A DNA stretch of 64,000 nucleotides from Cupriavidus pauculus. GTDB taxonomy: Bacteria; Pseudomonadota; Gammaproteobacteria; Burkholderiales; Burkholderiaceae. The position numbers and the translations under genes are program-made. The notes below the pieces were generated by a model that made no database searches, had not been told where the DNA came from, and was given only the letters and a program-made list of their open reading frames with translations. Location of the stretch: contig NZ_CP033969.1 of NCBI RefSeq assembly GCF_003854935.1, forward strand, positions 186,001 to 250,000, in the 5' to 3' direction. The stretch's first letter is position 1. Each line of letters opens with the position of its first letter. Positions 16,644 to 25,740 of the stretch are shown here, piece by piece.

Positions 16644-18200
16644 TCAGGCGGCCCGGGCGGGCTTTGGCGCCAGGCCAAAGTCCTCCGGGAATTCGTCGAG
16701 CGCGGACAGCACCGGGTACGGCGTCATGCCGCCCATCGCGCACAGCGACCCGGCCAGCATGGTGTCGCACAGGTCGCGCACCAGCGCCACGTGCTTCACC
16801 GGCTGGTCGCCCGCCAGGATGCGGTCGATCACCTCCACGCCGCGCGTGGAGCCGATCCGGCACGGCGTGCACTTGCCGCACGACTCGATCGCGCAGAACT
16901 CCATCGCGTACCGGGCCATCCTGGCCATGTCCACCGTCTCGTCGAACACCACGATGCCGCCGTGCCCCACCACCGCGCCGAACGCGGCGTAGGCCTCGTA
17001 GTCCAGCGGCGTGTCGAAGCGCGATTCCGGCAGGTACGCGCCCAGCGGGCCGCCCACCTGCACGGCGCGGATGGCCCGGCCGCTGCGCGTGCCGCCGCCG
17101 AAGTCGAACATCAGCTCGCGCAGCGTCACGCCGAATGCCTTCTCCACCAGCCCGCCCTGCCGGATGTTGCCGGCCAGCTGGAACGGCAGCGTGCCGCGCG
17201 AGCGCCCCATGCCGAAGTCGCGGTAATGCTGCGCGCCGCGCGACAGGATCACCGGCACCGTGGCCAGCGAGATCACGTTGTTGATGACCGTCGGCTGGCC
17301 GAACAGACCCTTGAGCGCCGGCAGCGGCGGCTTGGCGCGCACCACGCCGCGCTTGCCTTCCAGGCTTTCGAGCAGCGCGGTTTCCTCGCCGCACACGTAG
17401 GCGCCGGCGCCCTTGCGCACTTCGAGCGTGAAGCGCCGGCCGCTGCCGCGGATGTTGTCGCCCAGCCAGCCCGCCTGCGTGGCGATGGCGATGGCGGCCT
17501 CGGTGGCGGCAATCGCGTGCGGGTATTCGGAACGGGTGTAGATGTAGCCGGACTCGGCGCCGACGGCCAGGCCGGCGATGGTCATGCCTTCGATCAGCAT
17601 GAACGGGTCGTCCTCCATGACCATGCGGTCCGAGAACGTACCCGAGTCGCCCTCGTCGGCGTTGCAGACGATGTACTTGACCGGCGACTGCGCGGCCAGC
17701 ACCGTCTTCCACTTGATGCCGGTGGGGAACGCCGCGCCACCCCGGCCGCGCAGGCCGGAGTCCAGCACCTCCTGCACGATCTGCTCGGGCGTCATCGACA
17801 GCGCGCGCGTCAGGCCGGCGTAGCCCTCGTGGGCGATGTAGTCGTCCAGCGACAGCGGGTCGGTGATGCCGACGCGGGCAAACGTCAGGCGCTCCTGGCG
17901 CTTCAGGAACGGGATCTCGTCGGTCGGGCCGTGCGCCAGCGCGTGGGCGCCGCCCGCCAGGAAGCCGGCGTCGAACAGCGCGCCAACATCGTCCTCGGTA
18001 ACCGGGCCGTAGGCCACGCGGCCGGCGGGGGTCTGCACCTCGACCAGCGGCTCCAGCCAGAACATGCCGCGCGAGCCGTTGCGCACGATGCGCACGTCGG
18101 CGCCGCGCCGGGCGGCCTCGGCGGCGATGGCCTGGGCCACCTCGTCGGCGCCCAGCGCCAACGCGGTGGAGTCGCGGGGGACAAAGACGGTGGTGGTCAT
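16644..18200 (-). CDS. fdsB: NAD-dependent formate dehydrogenase beta subunit FdsB
   Basis: 518 residues with GAGGAGG upstream. The first ~120 residues include a thioredoxin-like region; then a NuoF-like FMN/NADH module follows with GLRGRGGAAFPTGIKW, CNADEGDSGTFSDR and GAGAYVCGEETALLES, then the [4Fe-4S] motif ESCGKCTPCRIGSTRG. It receives electrons from FdsA and reduces NAD+. The ATG overlaps the fdsG stop (18197-18200), implying translational coupling. It is one of the four to five subunits of the soluble, oxygen-tolerant FdsABG enzyme known from C. necator. Confidence 0.95.
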   Translation of the reverse strand: MTTTVFVPRDSTALALGADEVAQAIAAEAARRGADVRIVRNGSRGMFWLEPLVEVQTPAGRVAYGPVTEDDVGALFDAGFLAGGAHALAHGPTDEIPFLKRQERLTFARVGITDPLSLDDYIAHEGYAGLTRALSMTPEQIVQEVLDSGLRGRGGAAFPTGIKWKTVLAAQSPVKYIVCNADEGDSGTFSDRMVMEDDPFMLIEGMTIAGLAVGAESGYIYTRSEYPHAIAATEAAIAIATQAGWLGDNIRGSGRRFTLEVRKGAGAYVCGEETALLESLEGKRGVVRAKPPLPALKGLFGQPTVINNVISLATVPVILSRGAQHYRDFGMGRSRGTLPFQLAGNIRQGGLVEKAFGVTLRELMFDFGGGTRSGRAIRAVQVGGPLGAYLPESRFDTPLDYEAYAAFGAVVGHGGIVVFDETVDMARMARYAMEFCAIESCGKCTPCRIGSTRGVEVIDRILAGDQPVKHVALVRDLCDTMLAGSLCAMGGMTPYPVLSALDEFPEDFGLAPKPARAA

Positions 18201-18718
18201 GCGCGGACCTCCTCGTCTTCGCGGATGGCGTCCACGAGCCGGTCGAAGCGCCGGGCATCCACGCGGCCGTGCAGCCGCTCGCCGATCATCATCGACGGGC
18301 CGGTGGCGCACTGGCCCAGGCAGTAGACCGGCTCCAGCGTGAACTGGCCGTCGGCCGTGGTCTCATGGAAATCGCAGCCCAGCTTGCGGCAGGCGTGCTC
18401 GGCCAGCGCATCGGCGCCCACCGACTGGCAGGCCTCCGCGCGGCAGACCTGCACCACGTGGCGGCCGGCCGGCTGCTGGCGGAAATGGTGGTAGAACGTG
18501 ATCACGCCATGCACCTCGGCGCGCGACAGGTTCAGTGCCTTGGCAATGACCGGCACCGCGTCGGCCGGGATGAAGCCCTGGCTGTCCTGGATGTCGTGCA
18601 GGATCGGCAGCAGCGCGCCAGGCATGTCACGCCGGGCCGCGACGATGCGCGCAATCTCGGATGCGGGTACGGGGGTGCCACTGCCGGCTGGCGCCGTGGG
18701 GATGGCGGTGTCTGGCAT
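18197..18718 (-). CDS. fdsG: NAD-dependent formate dehydrogenase gamma subunit FdsG
   Basis: 173 residues, NuoE-like, first gene of the operon. The four cysteines of the thioredoxin-like [2Fe-2S] cluster are Cys92, Cys97, Cys133 and Cys137 in VCRAEACQS and YCLGQCATGP. GVITFYHHFR is the other NuoE-type hallmark. The cluster passes electrons between FdsA and FdsB. TGGAGA precedes the ATG. It is divergent from fdsR over a 136-bp gap containing the promoter. Confidence 0.95.
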   Translation of the reverse strand: MPDTAIPTAPAGSGTPVPASEIARIVAARRDMPGALLPILHDIQDSQGFIPADAVPVIAKALNLSRAEVHGVITFYHHFRQQPAGRHVVQVCRAEACQSVGADALAEHACRKLGCDFHETTADGQFTLEPVYCLGQCATGPSMMIGERLHGRVDARRFDRLVDAIREDEEVRA

Positions 18719-18808
18719 GCTGTCTCCATTCTGTTCTGTCGATCCCGATATCGGCTTTCTTATTCATATTCGGGCACATCACAACGGGCGCTTCGGCCTC
18801 TTTGTGCG

Positions 18809-18837
18809 ACTATAGGACCGTGTTTTGCCCCGTTCAA
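18809..18837 (-). promoter_or_regulatory. Sigma-70 promoter of the fdsGBACD operon
   Basis: On the minus strand TTGAAC (18832-18837) and TATAGT (18809-18814) are separated by exactly 17 bases, placing transcription start near 18802, ~85 bases before the fdsG ATG. The -35 box is weak (4 of 6), consistent with a need for an activator; an inverted repeat abuts it immediately upstream. Confidence 0.6.
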
Positions 18838-18856
18838 TATGCTATTTTCCGCATAT
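18837..18856. promoter_or_regulatory. Inverted repeat, candidate FdsR operator
   Basis: ATATGC-N8-GCATAT abuts the -35 box of the fds promoter and reaches over the fdsR ATG (18855). One site could therefore serve both activation of fds and autorepression of fdsR. Assignment to FdsR is inference from position and symmetry. Confidence 0.4.
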
Positions 18857-19946
18857 GCTACGCATCTCGATCCTTCCCCACCTGCAGATCCGCGACGATA
18901 CCGCCCCGGCGCCCGCGCCAGCGCTGGATGTGTCCCGTCTGGTGGCCCTGCTGGGCCTGATCGAATCGACCGGAAACATCGCGCAATCGGCCGAGGCCAT
19001 GGCGTTGTCATATCGCTACGCCTGGGGCATCCTGCGTGACGCCGAAACCCTGTTCGGCGGGGCGCTGATCGCCAAGACGCGCGGCCGGGGGTCCACGCTG
19101 ACCCCGCTGGCCCAGCAGCTCGTGTGGGCCAGCAAGCGCATTGCGGCGCGGCTGACGCCTACGCTGGACAGCCTGGCGTCCGAGCTGGAGATCGAACTCA
19201 AGAAGCTGATGGCGGCCAGCGATCCGGCCGTGCGCATCCACGCCAGCCACGGATTTGCCGTGGCCGCACTCAGGGATTTCCTTGACGAGCAGAAGGTCCG
19301 CCACGACCTGAAGTACTGCGGCAGCCTGGAGGCGGCCGCCGCGCTGTCCGAGGGCGCCTGCAACATCGCCGGCTTCCACGTGCCGATGGGCGAGTTCGAG
19401 GAAGAGACGCTGCGCGGCTTCACGCGCTGGCTGCACCCCGGCAAGCATTGCCTGATCCACCTGGCCACGCGCCAGCAGGGGCTGTTCGTGCGCCCCGGCA
19501 ATCCGCTGCAGATCCACTCGCTGGAAGACCTGACGCGCGCCGACGTGCGCTTTGTCAACCGCCAGCCCGGCTCGGGCACGCGGCTGCTGCTGGACCTGAT
19601 GCTGGCGCGGCGCGGCATCGACAGCAACGCCATCGAGGGCTTCAGCAACGGGGAATTCACCCATGCCGCGGTGGCCGCCTACATCGGCAGCGGCATGGCC
19701 GACGTGGGGTTCGGCGTGGAAACGGCCGCCCGGCGCTTCAACCTGGAGTTCGTGCCGGTGCTCAAGGAGCGCTATTTCTTCGCCCTGGAGACCGAGGCGC
19801 TGGACAGCCCCGCGCTGGTCGGGGCCGTGGCCGCCATGAAGAGCGGCAGCTTCCGCGAGCGCGTCAACGCCCTGCCCGGCTACGACGGCGCGCTGACCGG
19901 CACGGTCCAGAGCTTTGCCGAAGCGTTCCCGGCCGTGCGGCTCTAG
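18855..19946 (+). CDS. fdsR: Transcriptional regulator of the fds operon, FdsR
   Basis: 363 residues. A ModE/LysR-like winged helix-turn-helix (about 25-100, with ALLGLIESTGNIAQSAEAMALSYRYAW) is followed by a periplasmic-binding-protein-like effector domain (about 120-355, including PGSGTRLLLDLML and YIGSGMADVGFGVE). This fusion, divergent from fdsG, matches FdsR of C. necator, described as a formate-responsive regulator of the fds operon. A TTG at 18825 in the same frame is an alternative start, but homology begins at or after the ATG. No good ribosome binding site is visible, suggesting low expression. Confidence 0.88.
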   Translation: MLRISILPHLQIRDDTAPAPAPALDVSRLVALLGLIESTGNIAQSAEAMALSYRYAWGILRDAETLFGGALIAKTRGRGSTLTPLAQQLVWASKRIAARLTPTLDSLASELEIELKKLMAASDPAVRIHASHGFAVAALRDFLDEQKVRHDLKYCGSLEAAAALSEGACNIAGFHVPMGEFEEETLRGFTRWLHPGKHCLIHLATRQQGLFVRPGNPLQIHSLEDLTRADVRFVNRQPGSGTRLLLDLMLARRGIDSNAIEGFSNGEFTHAAVAAYIGSGMADVGFGVETAARRFNLEFVPVLKERYFFALETEALDSPALVGAVAAMKSGSFRERVNALPGYDGALTGTVQSFAEAFPAVRL

Positions 19947-19961
19947 CGGCCGCCGCTGACT

Positions 19962-19985
19962 GGCGCCCGGACCTGCCCGGGCGCC
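19962..19985. terminator. Hairpin between fdsR and the M30 protease gene
   Basis: GGCGCCCGG and CCGGGCGCC form a 9-bp GC stem with a 6-base loop, followed on the plus strand by CCTTT. It lies 15 bp after the fdsR stop and 14 bp before the end of the convergent gene. The T-run is short, so efficiency is uncertain. Confidence 0.5.
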
Positions 19986-19998
19986 CCTTTCCGACGAC

Positions 19999-21720
19999 TC
20001 AGTAGACCACCACCGACAGCGACACGCCGGCCGGCACGCGCACCTTGTCGGTGTACACGCCGCTGGTGTTCGGGCTGCGCGGCGCGATGTAGCTGGCGTT
20101 GCCCTGCAGCATTGACGGCGCGGTGGCCGGCAGCCGGCGCAGCGCCAGGTAGCCCGCCGCCGACGGGTCGATCGCGGGCAGCGTGAGCGTGCCGTCGGTC
20201 CATGCGGGATAGCCGTAGCTGCCCGGCGTGCGGCCCAGCGGCATGTTGCTGTTGGTGGTGGCGCGCCAGTTGACCATCGCCTGGTCGAAGCCCCATTCGG
20301 GCCGGGACGCGCGAATCGCCTCGTCCAGCACCTGGCGCGAGTTCGCCGTGGGCCGGGCCAGCAGGTCGCGGAAGAACCCCACGCCAAGCTGGCGGTTCAG
20401 GAAACCGCCCAGGCTGCCCGACACCGCGTAGCTCTCGCAGGTGGCGCCGAAGCCGGTGAAGACCGTCACGTCGCAGTTGTAGTCGCTGTAGCGGTAGTAG
20501 TCGGCCAGGCGGACGTCCCGGATGGGGTTGTAGCTGGTGCTGATGGCGGCGCTGACGAAGTCTTCCATCTGCATGGCCGTCATTTCCTCCAGCCACGTGT
20601 CGTAGGCGTAGGTGGCGCCCATGCTCACCTGGCGGCGGTAGAAGTTCTGCATGTGCGTGCCTTCGTGCGCCATGGTGGTCTTGACCGACCGCATGCCGTC
20701 GGCGCCGGCCGCCATCGTCTCGCTGTCCAGATACAGCGAGATGGCCTCGTTGCTGTTCGCTTCCTTGCTCTTCAGGAAGTTGTGCACGCCCCAGAAATAG
20801 CCCACGGTGCCGTACGGCTTGCCGTCGCGGTTGAAGTTCAGCACGACGATATCGACCGGCATGCCAGCCGGCAGCATCGACGTGGTGAACGCGTTGGCGC
20901 CCCAGAGCTTGCCGCCCAGGCCCACCAGCCGGTCGTAGACCATGCCGCCGCCCGCGAACGCGCCGCCCAGTTCGGCCACCATGGCATCGCTCACATTGGC
21001 CGCCTCGGCGGTCTCGACCCACAGATTGACCCGGGTACCGTCGCTGGCGGCGAGCTGCTTGCGCAGCGTGGCCGGGCGCTGGGTGCCGTCGATGTGGTAC
21101 CAGTTGCGCGTGGCGCCCTCGCCCATCGCCGTGGTGCCCAGCGACGCCGCCAGCGGTGCCGGCGCCGCCAGCGTGCTGCGCATCGGCTCGCCAGCCGGGC
21201 GGGCGGCATCGGCCCAGCCACTGCGGTTGAATTCGCCGATGGCGCGGTGCATGGCCTCTTCGTCCGACGTCTCGGTCAGCGCCTGCGGCGAGATCATCTC
21301 GGCGGCCACGCGCGACGACAGCCCGCTGGGCATCGCCACCGCGGCGGCGGCCGTGTTGTAGAGCTGGAGCCAGACCGACTTGCCGGCCACGCCCGAGATC
21401 GCGTACTGGACGTCGACGGCAGCGCCGCTGCCGTTGGGGTATCCCCAGACGCCGACGTCGGTGCCCGCATAGCTGCTCGATGTGGCCGCGCCGCAGGCGG
21501 CACACGCCTGGGACAGGCCGTTGACCAGCAGCGGCTCGGCCGCCGTGGGCGAGGTGGGCGCCGGGGCGGCAGACGCCTGGGTGGTCGCGCCGCTGCCGCC
21601 GGCATCGTCGCCCCCGCCTCCGCCGCAGCCGGCCAGGGCAAGCGCGGCCAGCGCCGCCATACCGGTCAATCCGGCGGGGAATCGGGCGCGTGCACCGGCA
21701 CGCAGGGTATTGCGACGCAT
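19999..21720 (-). CDS. Secreted M30 (hyicolysin)-like zinc metalloprotease lipoprotein
   Basis: 573 residues. An N-terminal signal peptide ends in a lipobox LALAG|C (lipidated Cys32) followed by a poly-Gly linker. The zinc-binding HEGTH (His352, Glu353, His356) sits in MAHEGTHMQNF, a form of HExxH, and the surrounding region (VDIVVLNFNRDG, GYFWGVHNF, DTWLEEMTAMQMEDF) resembles peptidase family M30. The Glu in WLEEMTA about 25 residues on could be the third ligand. The mature C-terminus ends VSLSVVVY. Substrate unknown; probably outer-membrane anchored or surface exposed. No operon partner. Confidence 0.75.
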   Translation of the reverse strand: MRRNTLRAGARARFPAGLTGMAALAALALAGCGGGGGDDAGGSGATTQASAAPAPTSPTAAEPLLVNGLSQACAACGAATSSSYAGTDVGVWGYPNGSGAAVDVQYAISGVAGKSVWLQLYNTAAAAVAMPSGLSSRVAAEMISPQALTETSDEEAMHRAIGEFNRSGWADAARPAGEPMRSTLAAPAPLAASLGTTAMGEGATRNWYHIDGTQRPATLRKQLAASDGTRVNLWVETAEAANVSDAMVAELGGAFAGGGMVYDRLVGLGGKLWGANAFTTSMLPAGMPVDIVVLNFNRDGKPYGTVGYFWGVHNFLKSKEANSNEAISLYLDSETMAAGADGMRSVKTTMAHEGTHMQNFYRRQVSMGATYAYDTWLEEMTAMQMEDFVSAAISTSYNPIRDVRLADYYRYSDYNCDVTVFTGFGATCESYAVSGSLGGFLNRQLGVGFFRDLLARPTANSRQVLDEAIRASRPEWGFDQAMVNWRATTNSNMPLGRTPGSYGYPAWTDGTLTLPAIDPSAAGYLALRRLPATAPSMLQGNASYIAPRSPNTSGVYTDKVRVPAGVSLSVVVY

Positions 21721-21909
21721 CTTGGGGACTCCAGAAACAAAGCGACCTCCGGGTCGGGCGCAGGCTCGCGTCCGGCGGAGGGCTCTCCCAATAACGACGC
21801 AGATGGCGTCAGATTGAGCGGCCGTTAGATCGCTTTGGGCAATCTTTCGATGCAACGGCCGTTTCAATCTGTCGTGAAACACACGCAGGCGGGCGTGCGT
21901 GGGCGGGGG

Positions 21910-22860
21910 TCAGTAGACCTCGGGGATGTACATGTTGTCGGGCACCGGTTGCCGCGTGTAATCGGCATGGCGCTCACGCTGGGGCAGCACGATGCTCGCC
22001 TGCGCGGGCTCCACGTACGGCATCTGCTGGAGCAGGTGGTGGATGCAGTTCAGCCGCGCGCGCTTCTTGTCGACGGCCTGCACGACCCACCAGGGCGCCT
22101 CGGGGATGTGGGTCCGCTCCAGCATGACCTCCTTGGCGCGCGTGTAGTCTTCCCAGCGGCGGCGCGACTCCAGGTCCATCGGGCTCAGCTTCCACTGCTT
22201 GAGCGGGTCGTGGATGCGGCTCAGGAAGCGCATGTGCTGCTCGTCGTCGGTGATCGAGAACCAGTACTTGATGACCTGGATGCCCGAGCGCACCAGCATG
22301 CGCTCGAACTCCGGCACCGAGCGGAAGAATTCCTCGTACTGCTCGTCGGTGCAGAAGCCCATCACGTGCTCCACGCCAGCGCGGTTGTACCAGCTACGGT
22401 CGAACAGCACCATCTCGCCGGCCGCCGGCAGGTGCGACACATAGCGCTGGAAGTACCACTGCGTGCGTTCCCGGTCGTTCGGGGCCGGCAGCGCCGCCAC
22501 GCGGCACACGCGCGGGTTGAGCCGCTGCGTGATGCGCTTGATGACCCCGCCCTTGCCGGCCGCGTCGCGGCCCTCGAACAGGATCACCACCTTGTGGCCC
22601 GTGGCCACCACCCAGCTCTGCAGCTTGACCAGTTCGCCCTGCAGGCGGAACAGCTCGCGGAAGTAGCGATGACGCTCGGCGCGCTCGGCCTCGTCGCCGT
22701 TGAGATTGCTGTTGTCGCCAGGGCCGCCCGATTCGCCGGCCAGCACGCTCTGCACCAGCGTCGGGTCGCGGTCTTCCAGTTCGAGTTCCAGTTCCTCGTC
22801 GTAGTAGTCCGCCACCTCGCGGTGGATGCGGCGGATCAGTTCCTCGTCGTTGTAGTTCAT
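21910..22860 (-). CDS. ppk2: Polyphosphate kinase 2 family protein (PPK2)
   Basis: 316 residues with a strong GGAGGA site before MNYNDE. Walker A GRDAAGKGG (97-105) and Walker B DRSWYNRAGVE (from Asp154), plus the lid region RTQWYFQRYV, identify PPK2. These cytoplasmic enzymes use polyphosphate to phosphorylate nucleotides (mostly NDP to NTP for single-domain class I members, NMP to NDP for class II). The sequence looks like class I, but assay would be needed. The N-terminal 60 residues are acidic. The CorA/ZntB-like gene lies 100 bp upstream on the same strand. Confidence 0.9.
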   Translation of the reverse strand: MNYNDEELIRRIHREVADYYDEELELELEDRDPTLVQSVLAGESGGPGDNSNLNGDEAERAERHRYFRELFRLQGELVKLQSWVVATGHKVVILFEGRDAAGKGGVIKRITQRLNPRVCRVAALPAPNDRERTQWYFQRYVSHLPAAGEMVLFDRSWYNRAGVEHVMGFCTDEQYEEFFRSVPEFERMLVRSGIQVIKYWFSITDDEQHMRFLSRIHDPLKQWKLSPMDLESRRRWEDYTRAKEVMLERTHIPEAPWWVVQAVDKKRARLNCIHHLLQQMPYVEPAQASIVLPQRERHADYTRQPVPDNMYIPEVY

Positions 22861-22960
22861 GGCTATCCTCCATTGCACGCGCCGGACGGCGGGCGCCTTG
22901 GTGACCGATCGTACGCCCGCCCCGTGGCAATTCGATGAACTGTCATAGAGGCACGATGCA

Positions 22961-24013
22961 TCACATCATGCCGCCTTCCTGCTTGCGGAACGCCCAACGC
23001 CCCGCCAGCACCGTGAAACTGGCCACCAGCACCACCAGCACCCAGAAGCCGTGCGGGTGTTCGGCCAGCGGGATGCCGCCGACGTTCATGCCGAAGAAGC
23101 CCGCCACGATGTTGATCGGCAGCGCCAGCACCGTGACCAGCGTCAGCGTGAACAGCGTGCGGTTGGTCTGCTCGTTGAGCTTGGCGGCGATTTCTTCCTG
23201 CAGCAGCTTGATCCGCTCCACCAGCGCGGCCAGGTCGCTGAGCACCAGCGAGAACTCCTCGGTCGACTCCCGCAGCTCCTGGAGGTCGCTTTCCTGCAGC
23301 CACGCGGGCGGCCGGTTCAGCAGCCGGAAGAGCGCGCCGGGCTCGGGCGCCAGCAGCCGCTGCAGCCGCACCAGCCCGCGCCGCATCGACCCCAGGTCCG
23401 CCCGGTTCGACTGCAGCCGCTGCGACAGCAACTGGTCTTCGATCTGGTCCACGTTGACGCCGGTCTCACGCACGATCTGCACCAGCACGTCGGCCTGGTC
23501 CTGCAGCAGGTGCACCACCAGTTTCAGCGGCGAGCCGAACATCTCGCCCCGGCGCACGGCGGCGCGCAAGCGGTCTACCGAGCGCAGCGGGCGGGCCCGG
23601 GCGGTGACCACCAGCCGGGAGTCGGCATGGGCCCAGAGTGTCGAAATGTCGGTCGACGTCACCCCAAAGTTGTAGATCACGTCGTTGACCACGGCCAGCA
23701 GCGCGTCGTCCTGGCGTTCGATCCGGGTGGAGCGCGAACCCTGCCGCAGTGCCTCGAAATAGTCCTCGGGCAACGCCAGCTGGGCCCGCATCCAGCGCTC
23801 GCAGGCGCTGTGCGACAGGTTGAAATGCAGCCAGACGAACGGGCGTTCGCCCTGCGTCGCATCGTCCGGCCCGGCCGCGGGATGGCCGCGCAGCCACGCG
23901 GCGGCGCCGTTGGAATCGATCTCGCGCCCGGGCCGCCCCGGCTCGAACAGGAAACCGCTGACCAGCCCGACCGGATCGGAACCATAGCCGGTCTCGACAA
24001 TGCCCGATTGCAT
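22961..24013 (-). CDS. CorA/ZntB family divalent cation transporter
   Basis: 350 residues from MQSGIV with GGGAGGA just upstream. A large cytoplasmic N-domain is followed by two C-terminal helices (about 285-308 and 320-340) linked by the signature loop GMNVGGIPLAE. The GMN motif defines the CorA superfamily; the GGIP continuation is typical of the ZntB branch, associated with zinc transport. FxLHFNLSH-like VWLHFNLSHSACERWM near the N-terminus also fits ZntB. The ion is inferred, not shown. Confidence 0.85.
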   Translation of the reverse strand: MQSGIVETGYGSDPVGLVSGFLFEPGRPGREIDSNGAAAWLRGHPAAGPDDATQGERPFVWLHFNLSHSACERWMRAQLALPEDYFEALRQGSRSTRIERQDDALLAVVNDVIYNFGVTSTDISTLWAHADSRLVVTARARPLRSVDRLRAAVRRGEMFGSPLKLVVHLLQDQADVLVQIVRETGVNVDQIEDQLLSQRLQSNRADLGSMRRGLVRLQRLLAPEPGALFRLLNRPPAWLQESDLQELRESTEEFSLVLSDLAALVERIKLLQEEIAAKLNEQTNRTLFTLTLVTVLALPINIVAGFFGMNVGGIPLAEHPHGFWVLVVLVASFTVLAGRWAFRKQEGGMM

Positions 24014-24073
24014 GCATCCTCCCTTCACGTTGCCTCGCGCGACGGTATCACGCCGCCGTGTCGGTTCGTACGG

Positions 24074-25597
24074 TCAGCCCGCCCCGCGCGCGGCGGCCAG
24101 CTTCTTGTAGAACGCGGCGCGGCTGATGCCCACGCGCGCGGCGGCCTCGGCCACGCGGCCGCCACAGGCATCCAGCGCCTGCGCCAGGAACGTGGCCTCG
24201 AATTGCGCCATGGCATCGGCGTAGGACAGCGGCGGCGCGGGGGCGGGTGCGGCTGGCGGGACCTCGACGGCCACGGCAGCCACGGGTGCCACCGCCGGAA
24301 CCACCTCGCCCGGTCCGGCCGGCGCCGGCTCCGGTGCCAGCGCCGCCATGGCGGGCCGCCGGGCGCCCAGCAGCGGCGCCAGCGCGGTGGCGTCGACCGA
24401 ATCCTCGTCGCAGAGCATCACCGCGCGCTCCAGCACGTTGCGCAGCTCGCGCACGTTGCCAGGCCAGTCGTAGTTGGCCAGCAGCCGCAGCGCATCGTCC
24501 TGCAGGCCAATCGGATGGCGCTCGGCCTTGATGCTCAGTTCCTCGACGATGGCCGACACCAGCGGCAGCAGGTCCGCCCGGCGCGCCCGCAGCGGCGGCA
24601 GCTCGATCGTCAGCACGTTGAGCCGGTAATAGAGATCGGCGCGAAAGCGGCCGTCGGCCACCAGCGCCGGCAGGTCGGCCGAGGTGGCGGCGATGATCCG
24701 CACGTCGCTGCGCACGATCCGGTTCGACCCCAGCGGCTCGAACTCGCGGTCCTGCAGCGCGCGCAGCAGCTTGCTCTGCAGCGCCAGCGGCATGTCGCCG
24801 ATCTCGTCCAGGAACAGCGTGCCGCCGTCGGCCAGCTCGAACTTGCCAACCCGGCCCTTGCGGTCGACGCCCGTGTAGGCGCCCGGCGCCGCGCCGAAGA
24901 ATTCAACCTCCAGCAGCGTCTCGGGGATGGCGGCCACGTTGACGGTCACCAGCGGCCGTTCGGCGCGCGCCGATCCGGCGTGGATGCCGTGGGCCAGCAG
25001 TTCCTTGCCCGTGCCGGTCTCGCCCAGCAGCAGCACCGGCGACTCCACCAGCGCCGCGCGCCGCGCCTGGCGCTTGACCTCCTGCGCGGCCGGGCTGGCG
25101 CCGACAAAGCTGGCGAACGTGTACTTGGCACGGCGGGCATGGTCCAGCGAGCGCCGCGCGGCCGCCAGTTCGGCCTGCACGCGCGAGTAGTGCGCAAAGA
25201 TCGGCGTCAGCGCCTTCAGTTCGTCGAACAGCGCAAAACCCACCGCGCCGATGGTGCGGCCGCTGTCGTCCTTGATCGGCAGCCGCGTCACGATCATCGG
25301 CTCGCGGTCGGTTTCCAGCAGGTCCAGCAGGATCGGCTTGCCGGTGGTCACCACCTCGCGCATCAGGCTGTTCGGAATCACCTGCTCGCAGTCGAGCCCG
25401 ATGGCGTCCTGCGGGTTCGTGAACCCGAAGCGCGCCGCGTAGCGCTTGTTGATCCAGACCACGTGCGCGTGCTCGTCCACCACGAACGTGCCCTCGCTGA
25501 AGTTCTCGAACGTGCGGAACAGCGATTCCATGGCCCGCCGGGCCACGTAGTCGTAGTCCAGCAGCAGGGCGCCACCGGGCTCGGCGATCTTTTGCAT
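24074..25597 (-). CDS. Sigma-54-dependent PAS/AAA+ transcriptional activator
   Basis: 507 residues. PAS-like sensor domain (about 25-130), AAA+ sigma-54 interaction domain (about 163-395) with Walker A GETGTGKE (192-199), the sigma-54 contact loop as GAYTGV (239-244) where GAFTGA is canonical, FLDEIGDM Walker B, then an Ala/Pro-rich linker (about 410-455) and a Fis-type HTH at the C-terminus ([16 protein letters not shown]). It is divergent from the GntP permease gene, whose upstream region has a sigma-54 promoter and inverted repeats, so it very likely activates that operon. The effector is unknown; 3-hydroxybutyrate or a related acid is a guess. Confidence 0.92.
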   Translation of the reverse strand: MQKIAEPGGALLLDYDYVARRAMESLFRTFENFSEGTFVVDEHAHVVWINKRYAARFGFTNPQDAIGLDCEQVIPNSLMREVVTTGKPILLDLLETDREPMIVTRLPIKDDSGRTIGAVGFALFDELKALTPIFAHYSRVQAELAAARRSLDHARRAKYTFASFVGASPAAQEVKRQARRAALVESPVLLLGETGTGKELLAHGIHAGSARAERPLVTVNVAAIPETLLEVEFFGAAPGAYTGVDRKGRVGKFELADGGTLFLDEIGDMPLALQSKLLRALQDREFEPLGSNRIVRSDVRIIAATSADLPALVADGRFRADLYYRLNVLTIELPPLRARRADLLPLVSAIVEELSIKAERHPIGLQDDALRLLANYDWPGNVRELRNVLERAVMLCDEDSVDATALAPLLGARRPAMAALAPEPAPAGPGEVVPAVAPVAAVAVEVPPAAPAPAPPLSYADAMAQFEATFLAQALDACGGRVAEAAARVGISRAAFYKKLAAARGAG

Positions 25598-25607
25598 GCG
25601 GGTGTGG

Positions 25608-25627
25608 GTGTCTCGAAGTGAAGACGC
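25608..25627. promoter_or_regulatory. Degenerate third activator-type inverted repeat
   Basis: GTGTCTC-N6-AAGACGC: the left half matches the two perfect sites downstream, the right half is degenerate. It lies 11 bp from the start of the sigma-54 activator gene, so it could mediate autoregulation. Confidence 0.35.
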
Positions 25628-25630
25628 GCA

Positions 25631-25650
25631 GTGTCTCACAACGGAGACAC
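25631..25650. promoter_or_regulatory. Perfect inverted repeat, candidate enhancer site 1
   Basis: GTGTCTC-N6-GAGACAC, a perfect 7-bp dyad. It lies ~110 bp upstream of the sigma-54 promoter at 25741, in the usual range for enhancer-binding proteins. Same half-site and spacing as the site at 25673. Confidence 0.7.
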
Positions 25651-25672
25651 GGGTGGTTCGCCACCGCTTGCG

Positions 25673-25692
25673 TTGTCTCAATGTCGAGACAA
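25673..25692. promoter_or_regulatory. Perfect inverted repeat, candidate enhancer site 2
   Basis: TTGTCTC-N6-GAGACAA, again a perfect 7-bp dyad with a 6-base spacer. Its centre is exactly 42 bp (four helical turns) from that of the site at 25631, placing both on the same face of the DNA. Confidence 0.7.
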
Positions 25693-25740
25693 AAGGGCGT
25701 GGGATACACTTCCAGCGCCTTTTCGACAACGTTTTTGGTG

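Noticed and set aside
25631-25692. The GTGTCTC/GAGACAC sequences as a CRISPR array or mobile-element ends
   Set aside because: Only short dyads with 6-base spacers, no target-site duplications, no associated genes; activator binding sites explain them.
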